From Pseudoalteromonas denitrificans DSM 6059 (lineage in GTDB: Bacteria > Pseudomonadota > Gammaproteobacteria > Enterobacterales > Alteromonadaceae): 47,708 nucleotides of DNA. The notes under the pieces were generated by a model that saw nothing but the letters and a program-made list of their open reading frames with translations, made no database searches and was not told the origin of the DNA. The stretch lies in contig NZ_FOLO01000044.1 of assembly GCF_900112265.1 (NCBI RefSeq), positions 1 through 47,708 on the forward strand, in the 5' to 3' direction. Both the position numbers and the translations under genes were made by a program. This document shows positions 8,100-17,802 of the stretch, piece after piece. Within the stretch, counting starts at the first letter, position 1. The number at the start of each line of letters is the position of its first letter.

Positions 8100-11000
8100 T
8101 TATCTATCATCTAATACCGTAATTGATATTGCACTTTCAACTTTTTTCTTGGTTATAAACTCAAGTGTTATAGTTCCCGAAGTCTTTTTATTACCTGTGC
8201 CTTCTCTTGATATCGTGAAAGATGTCCTTCCAGGAATACGTGACGAAGTATTTGCAATTGAGAAGCCGCCACTACCTGATAACTCCCCATTTGATGCAGA
8301 AATACTCACATCTGTTTCAAATGGCGGTGGATTATTATATATATCACTATATATAACTGTAATAGGTAGTGCTGAAATTAACGCACTACTCGTGACACCA
8401 TTGATGGCACTAGTTAAATCAACACCTGCCACATCACAAAAACCAGGTATATCAGAAGGCTCTAGCTGCAATAGGGTTACAATTGAATCATCAGCAGGGT
8501 CAGCAGCATCAGCACCAGTGTCAAGTACAGTATAAGATGCACACCCTGCTGTCACTTTAACGCCATCAATGGCTGTAACAGCACGAGCAAAAACAGCACT
8601 ACCAGACATCACCATAGAAACATTACGGCGTACATGCACTAACTCTTTACTACAACCCCCTACAGCTTGTTGAGAAGCAGCATCTGTACATAATAAGCCA
8701 TTATATTTACCATCTGCTAAATTATATTGCCCATCGCCATTTTTATCTTCGTATGTCTCAAACTCACCACCTGTTGAATTATCGGGGTTACAAGGATCTG
8801 AGGGGTCTGCACAACCCGTTCTATTAGCATTGTCGTACACATCATTTTCATTATGATCTTTAAATACTTCTGTTAAATCATAACCAGAGTAATATTCGCC
8901 AAAATCAAATAAACCATTATCATTCAAATCGATGAAACTTTCTTGCCCTTCAGCATAAGCGGTCACAGTAAATCGGCCGCCAAGAGGACGATCCCATTGA
9001 AAATCAGTACTATTAAATCTAGGTGTCGTACTTGAATAATCAATTACTATTTGAGCACCGTTTGAATCTAAATATTGAATATTTTTAGTTGTTGCAGGAT
9101 TATCTAAAATAGCATTACCTTCTGCATCTCTTAATATATTACGAATACCTAAAGTACAAGGTGCTGAATTGTTAAACCAAGTATCACATTTAGCTGTAAT
9201 CGTATTATTATATTTTGACTCTGTAAAAGGTCTTGGGTTTTGTGCACGCCATTGAAGTTTACAAGCACCATCTGTTGTGGAACAAGATAATTGCGGGTTA
9301 AACTGCTCGCCATCAATCGTACCTACGGCACCACCTTCGGTTGTCATGTTCACACTTGTACCATCAGGAACTGTATTATTAAAGCTATCCCCCATATAAA
9401 CACTAATATCAACTAAATCGCCGTCATAATCTAATGTCTCTGAATTAAAGATTGCAGGAGACGCTGTAAAGCTATTGTTATCAGGTAAGCCTGTTGTGAT
9501 TGTTAATAAACTTGAAACTGATAAAATTTGTTCGTCAACTGCTGATGCACCAGAACTTGGTACATATAACGCCTTAACAACTACTGAAGATGGAACATAA
9601 CCAGAGCGTACAGTCGTTCTTGCCAAGCCTTCATTATCTGTAGAAACCATAATAGGCGCAATCGTTAAACCACCTGAGTCTGTTGATAATTCAAAGCTAA
9701 TCTCTTTTTGTGTTACAGGGTTACCATTTTCATCAACCAGTTTAAAAGTTACTTCAGAAGTTTCTGTTCTCGTTTGGCCACCAGTGCCTTTTAATGCAAG
9801 TTCAGTAGCTGAAACGCTAACAAACTCGATTGAACCCACACTTGACTCTAAAACATCAATTGTCGTTGAAATAATTTTTGCATCACCCCCCGTAATAGCC
9901 GTAGCAGTGACAGTATCAACTCCAATACAACCATTAGCTCTGTATGTCGCCGTTGCGAGCCCTCCAATACTTGTTACTTTCTCATCAATAACTGATAAAG
10001 CTGGAGTGGTTGTTGCACACCCCGAAGTAAACTGTACTTCTAAAGGCGTTAAAAATAAATTATCTTGAGCATCTTTAATGGTTACAGTGACAACGGTTGT
10101 TGATCCTGCTGATAATTTAGTATTTTGTGTCAAGCCATTATCAATCGATAAGGAGATATCGGCTGCACCAATTTCAAAAGCGGTAGATGTAGTCGTATTT
10201 ATTGCTGTAACAGATACCTGACCTGCACCAACATCATTACCCGCCAATAAACTTAATAAACCAATACCAAAATTATCAGTTAACGCAGTGCCAGATTCAG
10301 GTAAAACAGTCCCTAAAGTAGAAGCCCCAGCCACAATTAAGCCATTGAGTGGAATTGTCGAACCTTTTTTAGTTGTTTTTGAATAAATAATTGCCGGATC
10401 ACCAGATGAAATACTGGTTACTTCTGTACAATCAGTAGGGTTTAACTCTGTAGTATTTCTATTCAGTTCCCAATTTACTGGACAATTAACTAATAACTTA
10501 ACTGCAACATCGGCTTCAAGTTGCCCATCAACAATGACATCACCTTTAGTATAAAAGCCACTGGTAGATTTTGCAGAATCAAAACTAGCTGTTACCTCAG
10601 CTGCACCTTCAATCGTACCCGCAGTAAGTGTAATTATTGCAGTCCCTGTGCTATCAGTTAACGCAGTACCTGATTTTGGAATGAACTCTCCAAGTGTACT
10701 TGCAAATGTAACCACTCGTGCATTTACTGGGCTACCAGCTGCATCAGTGACTGTTGCAGCAATTGTTAAGGGTGAAGCAGCAGATACCTGAGTTGTAACT
10801 TTACCAGTACCATCCGTTAAATTTAATGCAATGCTTATATCAGTGCTACCACCATCAACAGGTGCATCGCCTGCAGACATAAAGTTATAAGAAGCTTCTA
10901 ATAATAATCCATCTGTTGTTGTATATGTCGCTTTAGCAATACCTGCACCTTCTTGTGTAGAAGGTAATAAAGTAACTTTTGCTAAGCCATTAGCATCTGT

Positions 11001-12308
11001 TAATGCGGTTCCTAAGCTTGGATTGATAGTGCCTGTTTTTTCAGTAGAAAACTGAATTAATTTATTATCAAAGCCATCAAAAGGAGCATCATCTGTTGTT
11101 GTTATTTGCGCTTTTAGCTCGCCTGGTAGAGCTTGTGATACATTTATAATTGAAGTATCTGTATCTGGTGTCACTAAAGATAAAACTAAAGACAATGAAG
11201 GAGCTGTAACAGTATAACCTAATTCATTTGTTAAAGTTTCACCTGAAGGCGTGACAAAAGTAGCGGTTGCAGTACCCGAACCATTTTTATTTAATGGTGC
11301 TAATATCGCTTTTGCTGTCACACTTGTACCATCAAAAGTAAAAGGTGAAATGCCAGACATTGGCACTAAGACACCTTGATCACTCAAAGAATACTGTACA
11401 GCTAATTGATCACTTCTTAATCCATCACTTAAAAAATCAAATAAACGTGTTGTGATTGTTCCTGGGTTACTTGATGTTATTGCACCACTATTAGCAGTAG
11501 TAATTGATGTAACCATAGAAAAACCATCGCTAGAAATACCTGAACCACCACCTAAACTAGTGTATGGGATAGGAACGGACAACGTTTCACCTTCAATTGT
11601 TGTAAAAGTCGCAGTTAGAATGCCTGAGCCCGCACTTTTACCAGCCAGCATTTGAATAGTTGCAATACTTTTTGTGCCATCCTCAGATAAAACTGTAGGC
11701 ACAGAACCATTTTGAGGGAACATTTCTCCTTCACCATCTAAAGAAAATGTAATTAGTTTATTTTGAGTTTCAGTACCTGAGCCTGACTTAGAAATCTCAG
11801 CTTGTACATTAGTTATTACATCTGCTTGTAATGTCACTGAAGTTGTAATCACTTTAATAAAATAAGCACTCGCTGTCGTGTCATCACCTTTACTATCAAA
11901 ACTTAAGCTTTCAGTTAAAGAGCTACTGTCTGGCGATTGATAAGTGGCAGTAATAGTACCTGCTCCAGACTTAGAACCTGCAATTAATGATATTTTTGCA
12001 TTACCATTTGCATCTGTGAGTGCTGTTGCTACTCCAGGAAACAATACACCAACATCATTTCCTAAGGAAAACGAAATCAATTGATTTGCTATTGCATTTG
12101 AATTTTTTGTCAACTGGATAGTAACAGTACCAGGCACTTCTTTTGACACTTCCGTAATAACAGTACCGTTACTACTTGTAAGGGAAATTGTTTCTATTTT
12201 ATATGTATCATTAGAACCACCACCTGGACTTTCAAGACTACCACCACCGCCACAGGCAGTTATTGCTATGCTGATCAGCATGATGCAAAAAAATCGGATT
12301 AAAGGCAT
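8100..12308 (-). CDS. Large Ig-like (Big_1/invasin-type) repeat lipoprotein with Ca-binding-like loops
   Basis: The 1402-residue protein starts with a lipoprotein signal, ISIAITAC, with the lipid-accepting cysteine at about residue 19 and a GGGG linker after it. Most of the length is tandem Ig-like domains of roughly 100-115 residues. Their recurring signature is GTALTD..G.A.I.L.AG...GAG, seen at least seven or eight times (around residues 95, 205, 320, 435, 550, 680, 785 and 900). Residues about 1140-1230 hold Asp/Asn-rich loops (DLNDNGLFDFGE, DHNENDVYD, DKNGDGQYN) like EF-hand or thrombospondin type 3 calcium loops. A final Ig-like segment has SNGELSGSGG. The ATG at 12308 has a strong GGGAGAGG site. 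Probably a surface or periplasm-facing adhesin or structural lipoprotein; ligand unknown. No neighbour on the same strand is close enough to be an operon partner. Confidence 0.85.
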   Translation of the reverse strand: MPLIRFFCIMLISIAITACGGGGSLESPGGGSNDTYKIETISLTSSNGTVITEVSKEVPGTVTIQLTKNSNAIANQLISFSLGNDVGVLFPGVATALTDANGNAKISLIAGSKSGAGTITATYQSPDSSSLTESLSFDSKGDDTTASAYFIKVITTSVTLQADVITNVQAEISKSGSGTETQNKLITFSLDGEGEMFPQNGSVPTVLSEDGTKSIATIQMLAGKSAGSGILTATFTTIEGETLSVPIPYTSLGGGSGISSDGFSMVTSITTANSGAITSSNPGTITTRLFDFLSDGLRSDQLAVQYSLSDQGVLVPMSGISPFTFDGTSVTAKAILAPLNKNGSGTATATFVTPSGETLTNELGYTVTAPSLSLVLSLVTPDTDTSIINVSQALPGELKAQITTTDDAPFDGFDNKLIQFSTEKTGTINPSLGTALTDANGLAKVTLLPSTQEGAGIAKATYTTTDGLLLEASYNFMSAGDAPVDGGSTDISIALNLTDGTGKVTTQVSAASPLTIAATVTDAAGSPVNARVVTFASTLGEFIPKSGTALTDSTGTAIITLTAGTIEGAAEVTASFDSAKSTSGFYTKGDVIVDGQLEADVAVKLLVNCPVNWELNRNTTELNPTDCTEVTSISSGDPAIIYSKTTKKGSTIPLNGLIVAGASTLGTVLPESGTALTDNFGIGLLSLLAGNDVGAGQVSVTAINTTTSTAFEIGAADISLSIDNGLTQNTKLSAGSTTVVTVTIKDAQDNLFLTPLEVQFTSGCATTTPALSVIDEKVTSIGGLATATYRANGCIGVDTVTATAITGGDAKIISTTIDVLESSVGSIEFVSVSATELALKGTGGQTRTETSEVTFKLVDENGNPVTQKEISFELSTDSGGLTIAPIMVSTDNEGLARTTVRSGYVPSSVVVKALYVPSSGASAVDEQILSVSSLLTITTGLPDNNSFTASPAIFNSETLDYDGDLVDISVYMGDSFNNTVPDGTSVNMTTEGGAVGTIDGEQFNPQLSCSTTDGACKLQWRAQNPRPFTESKYNNTITAKCDTWFNNSAPCTLGIRNILRDAEGNAILDNPATTKNIQYLDSNGAQIVIDYSSTTPRFNSTDFQWDRPLGGRFTVTAYAEGQESFIDLNDNGLFDFGEYYSGYDLTEVFKDHNENDVYDNANRTGCADPSDPCNPDNSTGGEFETYEDKNGDGQYNLADGKYNGLLCTDAASQQAVGGCSKELVHVRRNVSMVMSGSAVFARAVTAIDGVKVTAGCASYTVLDTGADAADPADDSIVTLLQLEPSDIPGFCDVAGVDLTSAINGVTSSALISALPITVIYSDIYNNPPPFETDVSISASNGELSGSGGFSIANTSSRIPGRTSFTISREGTGNKKTSGTITLEFITKKKVESAISITVLDDR

Positions 12309-12500
12309 TTACCTCTCCCTCGCTTGTTATAATTAGAGTTGTTTACCATATATTAACCTATAAACTACAGATTTCCATTAAGTAAATTACACTAATTAGA
12401 TTTAAATTGCGTATTTCTTAAAAACTTAACTATATTAACTGTAATAAATCTCATTGACTGGTAGTCTATATGGCTTTTAACACGATTGAGTTTTAACGAC

Positions 12501-13844
12501 ATGACAAATCAGGTACACAATAATAAGTCACTCTCTCTCACCTCACGTATTCTTATAGGCTTAGTTTTAGGTTTATTAGTCGGTTCTATTTTTAAATGGA
12601 TCTTAGGTGGAGAAGAAGATGTTTATATTTCTTTAGGCTTTTTTGATTTAGCGATTAAAGGTTTTTTTGTAGATGGCATTTTAACTATTGGCGGCGCAAT
12701 TTTTGTAGCCAGTTTAAAAATGTTAGTAGTCCCTTTAGTATTTGTTTCACTTGTATGTGGCACATGTAATTTAAGCGATCCAAGCAAATTAGGCCGTTTA
12801 GGCGGTAAATCAATTGGGCTTTACTTAATGACTACCGCTATCGCAATTAGTATTGCTATCGGTTTAGCATCAATAATTGGCTTTGACACAATAGCAGGCT
12901 TAAAAACATCATCTGAATATGCTGCAAAAGAAGCACCATCACTCGCTAGCGTGATTATAAACATGTTCCCGACAAACCCTATTGCCGCAATGGCTGAAGG
13001 GAACATGCTTCAAGTTATTGTATTTGCTCTGCTATTTGGCATAGCCATGACGTTAAGTGGTGAATCAGGTAAACGCTTAACAAATGTTTTCAACGACATG
13101 AATGATGTCATTTTAAAACTTGTTGCGATTTTAATGAATTTAGCGCCTATTGGTGTATTTTGCTTGATTGCAAAGTTATTCACATCAATAGATTACGATG
13201 CAATAAAAGAGCTTGGTAAATACTTCTTTGTGGTACTTGGCGCTTTATCAATGCATGCAATAATTGTTTACCCTACTTTATTAAAAACATTAACAGGATT
13301 AAGTCCTGTAATGTTTTTAACTAAAATGAAAGCCAATGCATTATTTGCTTTTAGTACTGCCAGCTCAAGCGCAACTATGCCTGTTACCCTTGAAACCGCA
13401 ACTAAAAAAATGGGTGCCAAAAATTCAGTCGCCTCTTTTACTGTACCATTGGGAGCCACAATTAATATGGATGGCACCGCAATCATGCAAGGAGTAGCAA
13501 CTGTATTTATTGCACAGATTTTTGCCGTTGATCTCACAACATCAGATTATTTAATGGTTATTTTAACTGCAACTTTAGCTTCTGTTGGTACAGCAGGTGT
13601 GCCAGGTGTGGGTTTGATCATGCTAGCAATGGTGCTTACACAGGTGGGGTTACCAGTTGAAGGCATCGCAATCATCATGGGTGTTGACAGACTGTTGGAT
13701 ATGACTAGAACAGCTGTAAATGTAACGGGTGACTGTATGGTAACTTGCATTGTTGCAAAATCAGAGGGTGAGTTAGATGAAACCATTTTTAACGACAGAC
13801 ATGCAGCAGAACAACTTGAAGAGTTAAACTTTAATAAGAAATAA
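12501..13844 (+). CDS. Dicarboxylate/amino acid:cation symporter (DAACS/SDF family)
   Basis: This multi-pass inner-membrane transporter of 447 residues carries all the core motifs of the glutamate/dicarboxylate family. They are the serine-rich hairpin STASSSATMPVT, the TM7 NMDGTA motif, the GVPG hairpin 2 region, and the TM8 motif DRLLDMTRTAVNVTGD. The Arg in TM8 (DMTRT) is the residue that in GltP/GltPh-type carriers contacts the side-chain carboxylate, so aspartate, glutamate or a C4-dicarboxylate is the likely substrate, driven by Na+ or H+. That substrate call is an inference. I chose the ATG at 12501; a TTG at 12486 would add five residues. Neither start has a convincing ribosome site. 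It diverges from the Ig-like lipoprotein and ends at a strong shared terminator. Confidence 0.88.
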   Translation: MTNQVHNNKSLSLTSRILIGLVLGLLVGSIFKWILGGEEDVYISLGFFDLAIKGFFVDGILTIGGAIFVASLKMLVVPLVFVSLVCGTCNLSDPSKLGRLGGKSIGLYLMTTAIAISIAIGLASIIGFDTIAGLKTSSEYAAKEAPSLASVIINMFPTNPIAAMAEGNMLQVIVFALLFGIAMTLSGESGKRLTNVFNDMNDVILKLVAILMNLAPIGVFCLIAKLFTSIDYDAIKELGKYFFVVLGALSMHAIIVYPTLLKTLTGLSPVMFLTKMKANALFAFSTASSSATMPVTLETATKKMGAKNSVASFTVPLGATINMDGTAIMQGVATVFIAQIFAVDLTTSDYLMVILTATLASVGTAGVPGVGLIMLAMVLTQVGLPVEGIAIIMGVDRLLDMTRTAVNVTGDCMVTCIVAKSEGELDETIFNDRHAAEQLEELNFNKK

Positions 13845-13881
13845 AAATTGATATACGCGTATTCTTTCGTATAAATAAATT

Positions 13882-13911
13882 AAAGGCCTGATTTTTATAA
13901 TCAGGCCTTTT
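13882..13911. terminator. Bidirectional terminator between symporter and sohB
   Basis: AAAGGCCTGAT, loop of about six, AATCAGGCCTTT followed by T residues, between two convergent stops (13844 and 13914). It can serve both genes. Confidence 0.8.
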
Positions 13912-13913
13912 TA

Positions 13914-14933
13914 TTATTTTGAAATAAAAGAAGCTCTCACTTTTGAGTATAATGAGACAAATATTCGCTCAACAGAGCTGCTCAAGCCGATAGCGAACTT
14001 TTCACTTAATGGTTTTTTAATTGTAAATTTAACCTTATAGATTTGATTTTCTATATTATATTTTAATAAAACATCGTCACTGGTAGATAATTCATCAACT
14101 AAACCCTTTTCAAGTGCGGCAGTACCAAACCAGTGTTCACCTGTAGCAACTAAAGGCAAATCAAGAGAAGGCCTTTGTTCATTAATAAAGTTTTTAAACA
14201 AAACATGAGTCTCTTCAATTTCATCAGAAAACTTTTCCCGGGCTTTATCTGTATTTTCACCAAAGATAGTCAAAGTTCGTTTAAACTCACCAGCTGTTAT
14301 TTGTTCAAAATCAATATCATTTTTCTTTAATATTTTATTAAAATTTGGAATTTGTGCAATCACACCAATAGAACCAATAATTGCAAAAGGTGCACTTATT
14401 AACTTATCCGCCACACATGCCATCATATAGCCACCACTGGCGGCAACTTTATCAACACAAACTGTTAAATTTATACCGGCATCTTTAATTCGCTGTAATT
14501 GGGATGCAGCTAAGCCATAACCATGAACAACACCACCTCCACTTTCTAATCTAAGTAACACTTTATCTTTTTCTGGGTTTGCTATGGTTAAAATCGCTGT
14601 TATTTCCTCTCTTAACTCTGATACTTCATGCGCATCCATGCTGCCATTAAAATCTAAAACATATAACTTAGACTTCTCTTTATCTTCACTTTCTTTCGCT
14701 ATTCTTTTCTGTTCTTTATTATGTTTTTTTAAAGCATCTTTATTTAATGTACCTTGTAAGAAGCTCTCTTTAAAAGTGTCTAATTGCTCAGATATATCAT
14801 CTAACTCAATTTCACCACGTTTAGGTTTAGGTTTATGTGCAGCACCTGCAATTAACGCAATTATTGCTCCTATGGCAATTACAAATGTCAGAGCCTTGGC
14901 TAAAAACAAGCCGTATTCATATAAAAATTCCAA
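13914..14933 (-). CDS. sohB: SohB, S49-family membrane-associated serine protease
   Basis: This 339-residue protein (E. coli SohB 349) has an N-terminal membrane segment (about residues 9-31), a charged linker, then an S49 protease domain. The nucleophile is Ser166 in KVAASGGYMMA and the general base Lys218 in AGEFKRTLT, matching the Ser-Lys dyad of SppA/SohB. The family acts at the inner membrane on signal-peptide remnants or misfolded proteins. The start is a TTG at 14933 with AGGA upstream; no ATG is available before the membrane segment. In E. coli sohB sits between yciK and topA, as here, but accessory genes have been inserted on both sides. Confidence 0.93.
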   Translation of the reverse strand: MEFLYEYGLFLAKALTFVIAIGAIIALIAGAAHKPKPKRGEIELDDISEQLDTFKESFLQGTLNKDALKKHNKEQKRIAKESEDKEKSKLYVLDFNGSMDAHEVSELREEITAILTIANPEKDKVLLRLESGGGVVHGYGLAASQLQRIKDAGINLTVCVDKVAASGGYMMACVADKLISAPFAIIGSIGVIAQIPNFNKILKKNDIDFEQITAGEFKRTLTIFGENTDKAREKFSDEIEETHVLFKNFINEQRPSLDLPLVATGEHWFGTAALEKGLVDELSTSDDVLLKYNIENQIYKVKFTIKKPLSEKFAIGLSSSVERIFVSLYSKVRASFISK

Positions 14934-14989
14934 AACTAAAATCCTATTGTTTAAATTAGGGTGAATTTACCATAAATCAAAACAAAAAA

Positions 14990-15010
14990 AAGCCGCTAAA
15001 TAAGCGGCTT
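14990..15010 (-). terminator. Terminator of the VolA-like lipase gene
   Basis: AAGCCGCT (14990-14997), loop AAATA, AGCGGCTT (15003-15010). On the minus strand the stem is followed by a run of eight T residues, so it stops transcription coming from the lipase gene (stop at 15036) before sohB. sohB therefore probably has its own promoter in or near this short gap. Confidence 0.8.
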
Positions 15011-15035
15011 AATTAAATATGACTTCAAAACACTA

Positions 15036-17558
15036 TTAATGAGTCAATATTTCACTGTCATTTATATATAACATTTTACCACGCGTTGCTAAGTACATAG
15101 ACATTTGCAATTGCATTTCAGCGTTTGCTCTCATGCTTTCTTCCTCAGTAGCACCCGCACCAAGTCTTGGAGCCGCACTTAATAATGAACCGTGGTGTCC
15201 TTTTAAGAATTTAGCAACCCAGCTAGTAGGTTGTTCTGTTACTTGTGTTTCAGTAACTGACTCCATTCCTAATAAGTTAGCTAAAACTAATGGACCTGCT
15301 AATGGATTAATTGAAGTATAAGGCGGTATTACAGTATCCTTTTTATTACCACCTTCAATACCATCGCCAACAACAAAGCTTAAACGAATTGGCGTACCTG
15401 TCGCTTTTAAACTTGCAGCATAGTTGGTTGAATCAGCACCATCTAAACCTGTTTGTGCAGCAAAAATAAATTTGGAAAATACACTTTGAATATTTGCAAG
15501 CTTTGTTACTTCACCTTGTTGCTGTAAAGAAATCATAAATTCAGTATATGCACAGGCAGCAAATGCAGAAGGATCAGCTGCAAATTGAATACAGTTTTGC
15601 GGTACGCTTTGTACAAATGCAATATACTCAGCTGATTCTGCTATCCCTGCTGCAGATAAAACCGTTGCTTGTATAGAAGGGCCAAATTCATCTGACTCAA
15701 ACAAGAAGCTTGCTACCCCCCCCCCACCACTCGAAAGTGATGCTGTATTTACTTTAAACATCGCATCAACTTGCGCATTACCTAAAGACTGATTGCTATG
15801 AGTCAAAAACATAGGTGCAACAACTGAGCCTAATGATTGACCAACAAAACTGACATCTAAACTATTAATGTTTGGAAAGTTAGCATTTGTTAAATTAATG
15901 AAGTTCAAGCCCATTCTAAGTGCTAATAAGTCTGCCGCAGACTGGCGCATGTTATCACGCGCAACTAATAAAGAAGAAAGGTTCATGTAATGCAGCACTG
16001 AACCACCTTGACCATCAGTAGCATTTAACTCATCAATACCATCATCATCAAAGTCTATTCCACGACTACCATGCATTGGATGATCTATTGCAATAGTAGC
16101 AAAGCCTTGTAACGATAAAGCTGCGGTTAACGCAAGAACATCTTTTTTATCGCGAGTTATACCATGTTGATAAATTACTACAGGCCAACCTGTTTCAGGC
16201 ATAGCCATAGGTGGTAATTTACGTTGTGAGCGAACAAAGTTTAACAATGTCAAATCTGAATCTGGGGTTGTCATAATAACATCAACATTAGACATACTTT
16301 GCATTTTTGGTATTTTATTGTATTTTGTTAGATGTTTTTCTCTATCTAACCCTAAATCACGTAATTTACCGTCGCTTAATGCAGCACAAACACCATCACT
16401 TTGAGAAATCGGGTCTGAAGGATAAGCATCGCCTACAGCCGATTTATAGCCAGCGACAGTAACAGCATTATCACACATGCCTTTCCAGCGACTATTATTC
16501 AGTGATGCTTGTAAATACCCTGCTCTTTGTGACCCTTCAAGCGTCTCTAAAACGGCTAAATCTACTACAGGTTGTTGGTTATAAATAGGCAATGCAATTT
16601 TACCTTGATGGTAGTTTATTGCTGTGAAAATAGGATTAATATCTTGCATACCACCAAGAGCAAAGAAGTCAGCGACCGTCATATCAGGGCCGTCATTCAT
16701 TACAACTTTAGGAACGGCATCCTGGTTTAATTGTAAATTTGCAGCCATAATACCTTTAACGGTAGATAAGCTAGTACCCACTGATTGTATTGTCATTGCT
16801 GCAGAATAAATAATTTCATCTTTTGTCACACTTCCAAGTGCAGTAACAACACCTTCATAACTGTTTACTGCAGCCTGTAATGCTAGCTGCGCATCTGTAA
16901 CAAGTGGTAATGTAGTGATATCCTGACTTACCAAAGAATAACTAGATGAAGGAGTAACTGAGCGCCCTTCACTATCTTTAACGCCTTTCGTTAAAACATA
17001 AATATATGAAGCGCCACCTGTAAGTGGTTTCATTGGGACTACAGCAATATTGTTACCACTTGCCTTAGCAACAAAATCTTTAGTAGGGCCAAACTCAAGC
17101 TCTTTAACGGGTTTACACGCGATACCTGCTGGTACAGTAGAGCAAGTTTCATCTGTTAAGCTTGCTCCCATCACAACTTCAAAAATTCTTACTGAACCTG
17201 GCGTTTGAAGTGACGCCGCATCCAAAGAGACGTTTTGTGGAAAATCTAGCTCAATCACAAAAGGACTTTGTGTCGACCAACCATCTAATCCTCCTAAAGA
17301 GGTTTGAGGATCTGCATAATTGATAACATCTAATAAATTACCTTCTGAATCAACTTCTCCGGGCATATTTAATGTGCCATCAGTTGTACCACTAAACAAT
17401 AAATCATTAGGTACCGACAATACACCATTTGATGGGTCAAAAACGACTGTAGACGCTGGAATAACAACTACAGATTCTTTTTTAACTTCCTCTAAACTTT
17501 CTCCACCACAACCAGCTAATGCAGCTGAGACTGCTATTCCAAGTAGCATTTTTTTCAT
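15036..17558 (-). CDS. VolA / Pla-1-cef family surface lipoprotein lipase
   Basis: The 840-residue protein has a lipoprotein signal (MKKMLLGIAVSAALAGC, cysteine 17). An N-terminal Ig-like/beta region follows, with a conserved start (VVFDPSNGVLSVPNDLLFSG). The alpha/beta-hydrolase domain has the nucleophile elbow GQSLGS (Ser575) and the oxyanion-side motif VVIYQHGITRDK. This matches the Pla-1/cef family, whose Vibrio member VolA is a surface-exposed lysophospholipase A that releases fatty acids from host or environmental lipids. The ATG at 17558 has GGAG five bases upstream. In Vibrio the gene pairs with a FadL homologue; no FadL-like gene is present here. A run of ten G residues on the coding strand (plus-strand 15716-15725) encodes SSGGGGV and could slip. 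Confidence 0.88.
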   Translation of the reverse strand: MKKMLLGIAVSAALAGCGGESLEEVKKESVVVIPASTVVFDPSNGVLSVPNDLLFSGTTDGTLNMPGEVDSEGNLLDVINYADPQTSLGGLDGWSTQSPFVIELDFPQNVSLDAASLQTPGSVRIFEVVMGASLTDETCSTVPAGIACKPVKELEFGPTKDFVAKASGNNIAVVPMKPLTGGASYIYVLTKGVKDSEGRSVTPSSSYSLVSQDITTLPLVTDAQLALQAAVNSYEGVVTALGSVTKDEIIYSAAMTIQSVGTSLSTVKGIMAANLQLNQDAVPKVVMNDGPDMTVADFFALGGMQDINPIFTAINYHQGKIALPIYNQQPVVDLAVLETLEGSQRAGYLQASLNNSRWKGMCDNAVTVAGYKSAVGDAYPSDPISQSDGVCAALSDGKLRDLGLDREKHLTKYNKIPKMQSMSNVDVIMTTPDSDLTLLNFVRSQRKLPPMAMPETGWPVVIYQHGITRDKKDVLALTAALSLQGFATIAIDHPMHGSRGIDFDDDGIDELNATDGQGGSVLHYMNLSSLLVARDNMRQSAADLLALRMGLNFINLTNANFPNINSLDVSFVGQSLGSVVAPMFLTHSNQSLGNAQVDAMFKVNTASLSSGGGGVASFLFESDEFGPSIQATVLSAAGIAESAEYIAFVQSVPQNCIQFAADPSAFAACAYTEFMISLQQQGEVTKLANIQSVFSKFIFAAQTGLDGADSTNYAASLKATGTPIRLSFVVGDGIEGGNKKDTVIPPYTSINPLAGPLVLANLLGMESVTETQVTEQPTSWVAKFLKGHHGSLLSAAPRLGAGATEEESMRANAEMQLQMSMYLATRGKMLYINDSEILTH
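15716..15725 (-). repeat. G10 homopolymer inside the lipase gene
   Basis: The plus strand reads ten consecutive C residues, which is G10 on the coding strand of the VolA-like lipase, encoding part of SSGGGGV. The frame is intact here. Gain or loss of one base would frameshift the protein after about residue 612 of 840. Confidence 0.9.
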
Positions 17559-17802
17559 TTTTAGCTCCGTTTACACTTTGTTCTTTTTATTTGATTTCTT
17601 TAAGTAACATTTGTAAAAATATTGTTTAAATTCATTAATGAGACATTAGACCAGTTAAAGTTAACGTAAACAATCATTTTTCGCTACTTAAATTTGAATA
17701 AAAACTTCAACTTCTCATATTATAACTAAATAGCTATGATAAAATGACCTTAATTTATTATTTTAATCTCTATCAAGAATTAGTTAAATCAAGGATTTAT
17801 CA

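Noticed and set aside
8092..8535. 147-residue plus-strand frame over the end of the Ig-like gene
   Set aside because: It lies wholly antisense to the well-supported lipoprotein gene, has no ribosome site and encodes no recognisable domain; low-complexity Ig repeats often leave such open shadows.
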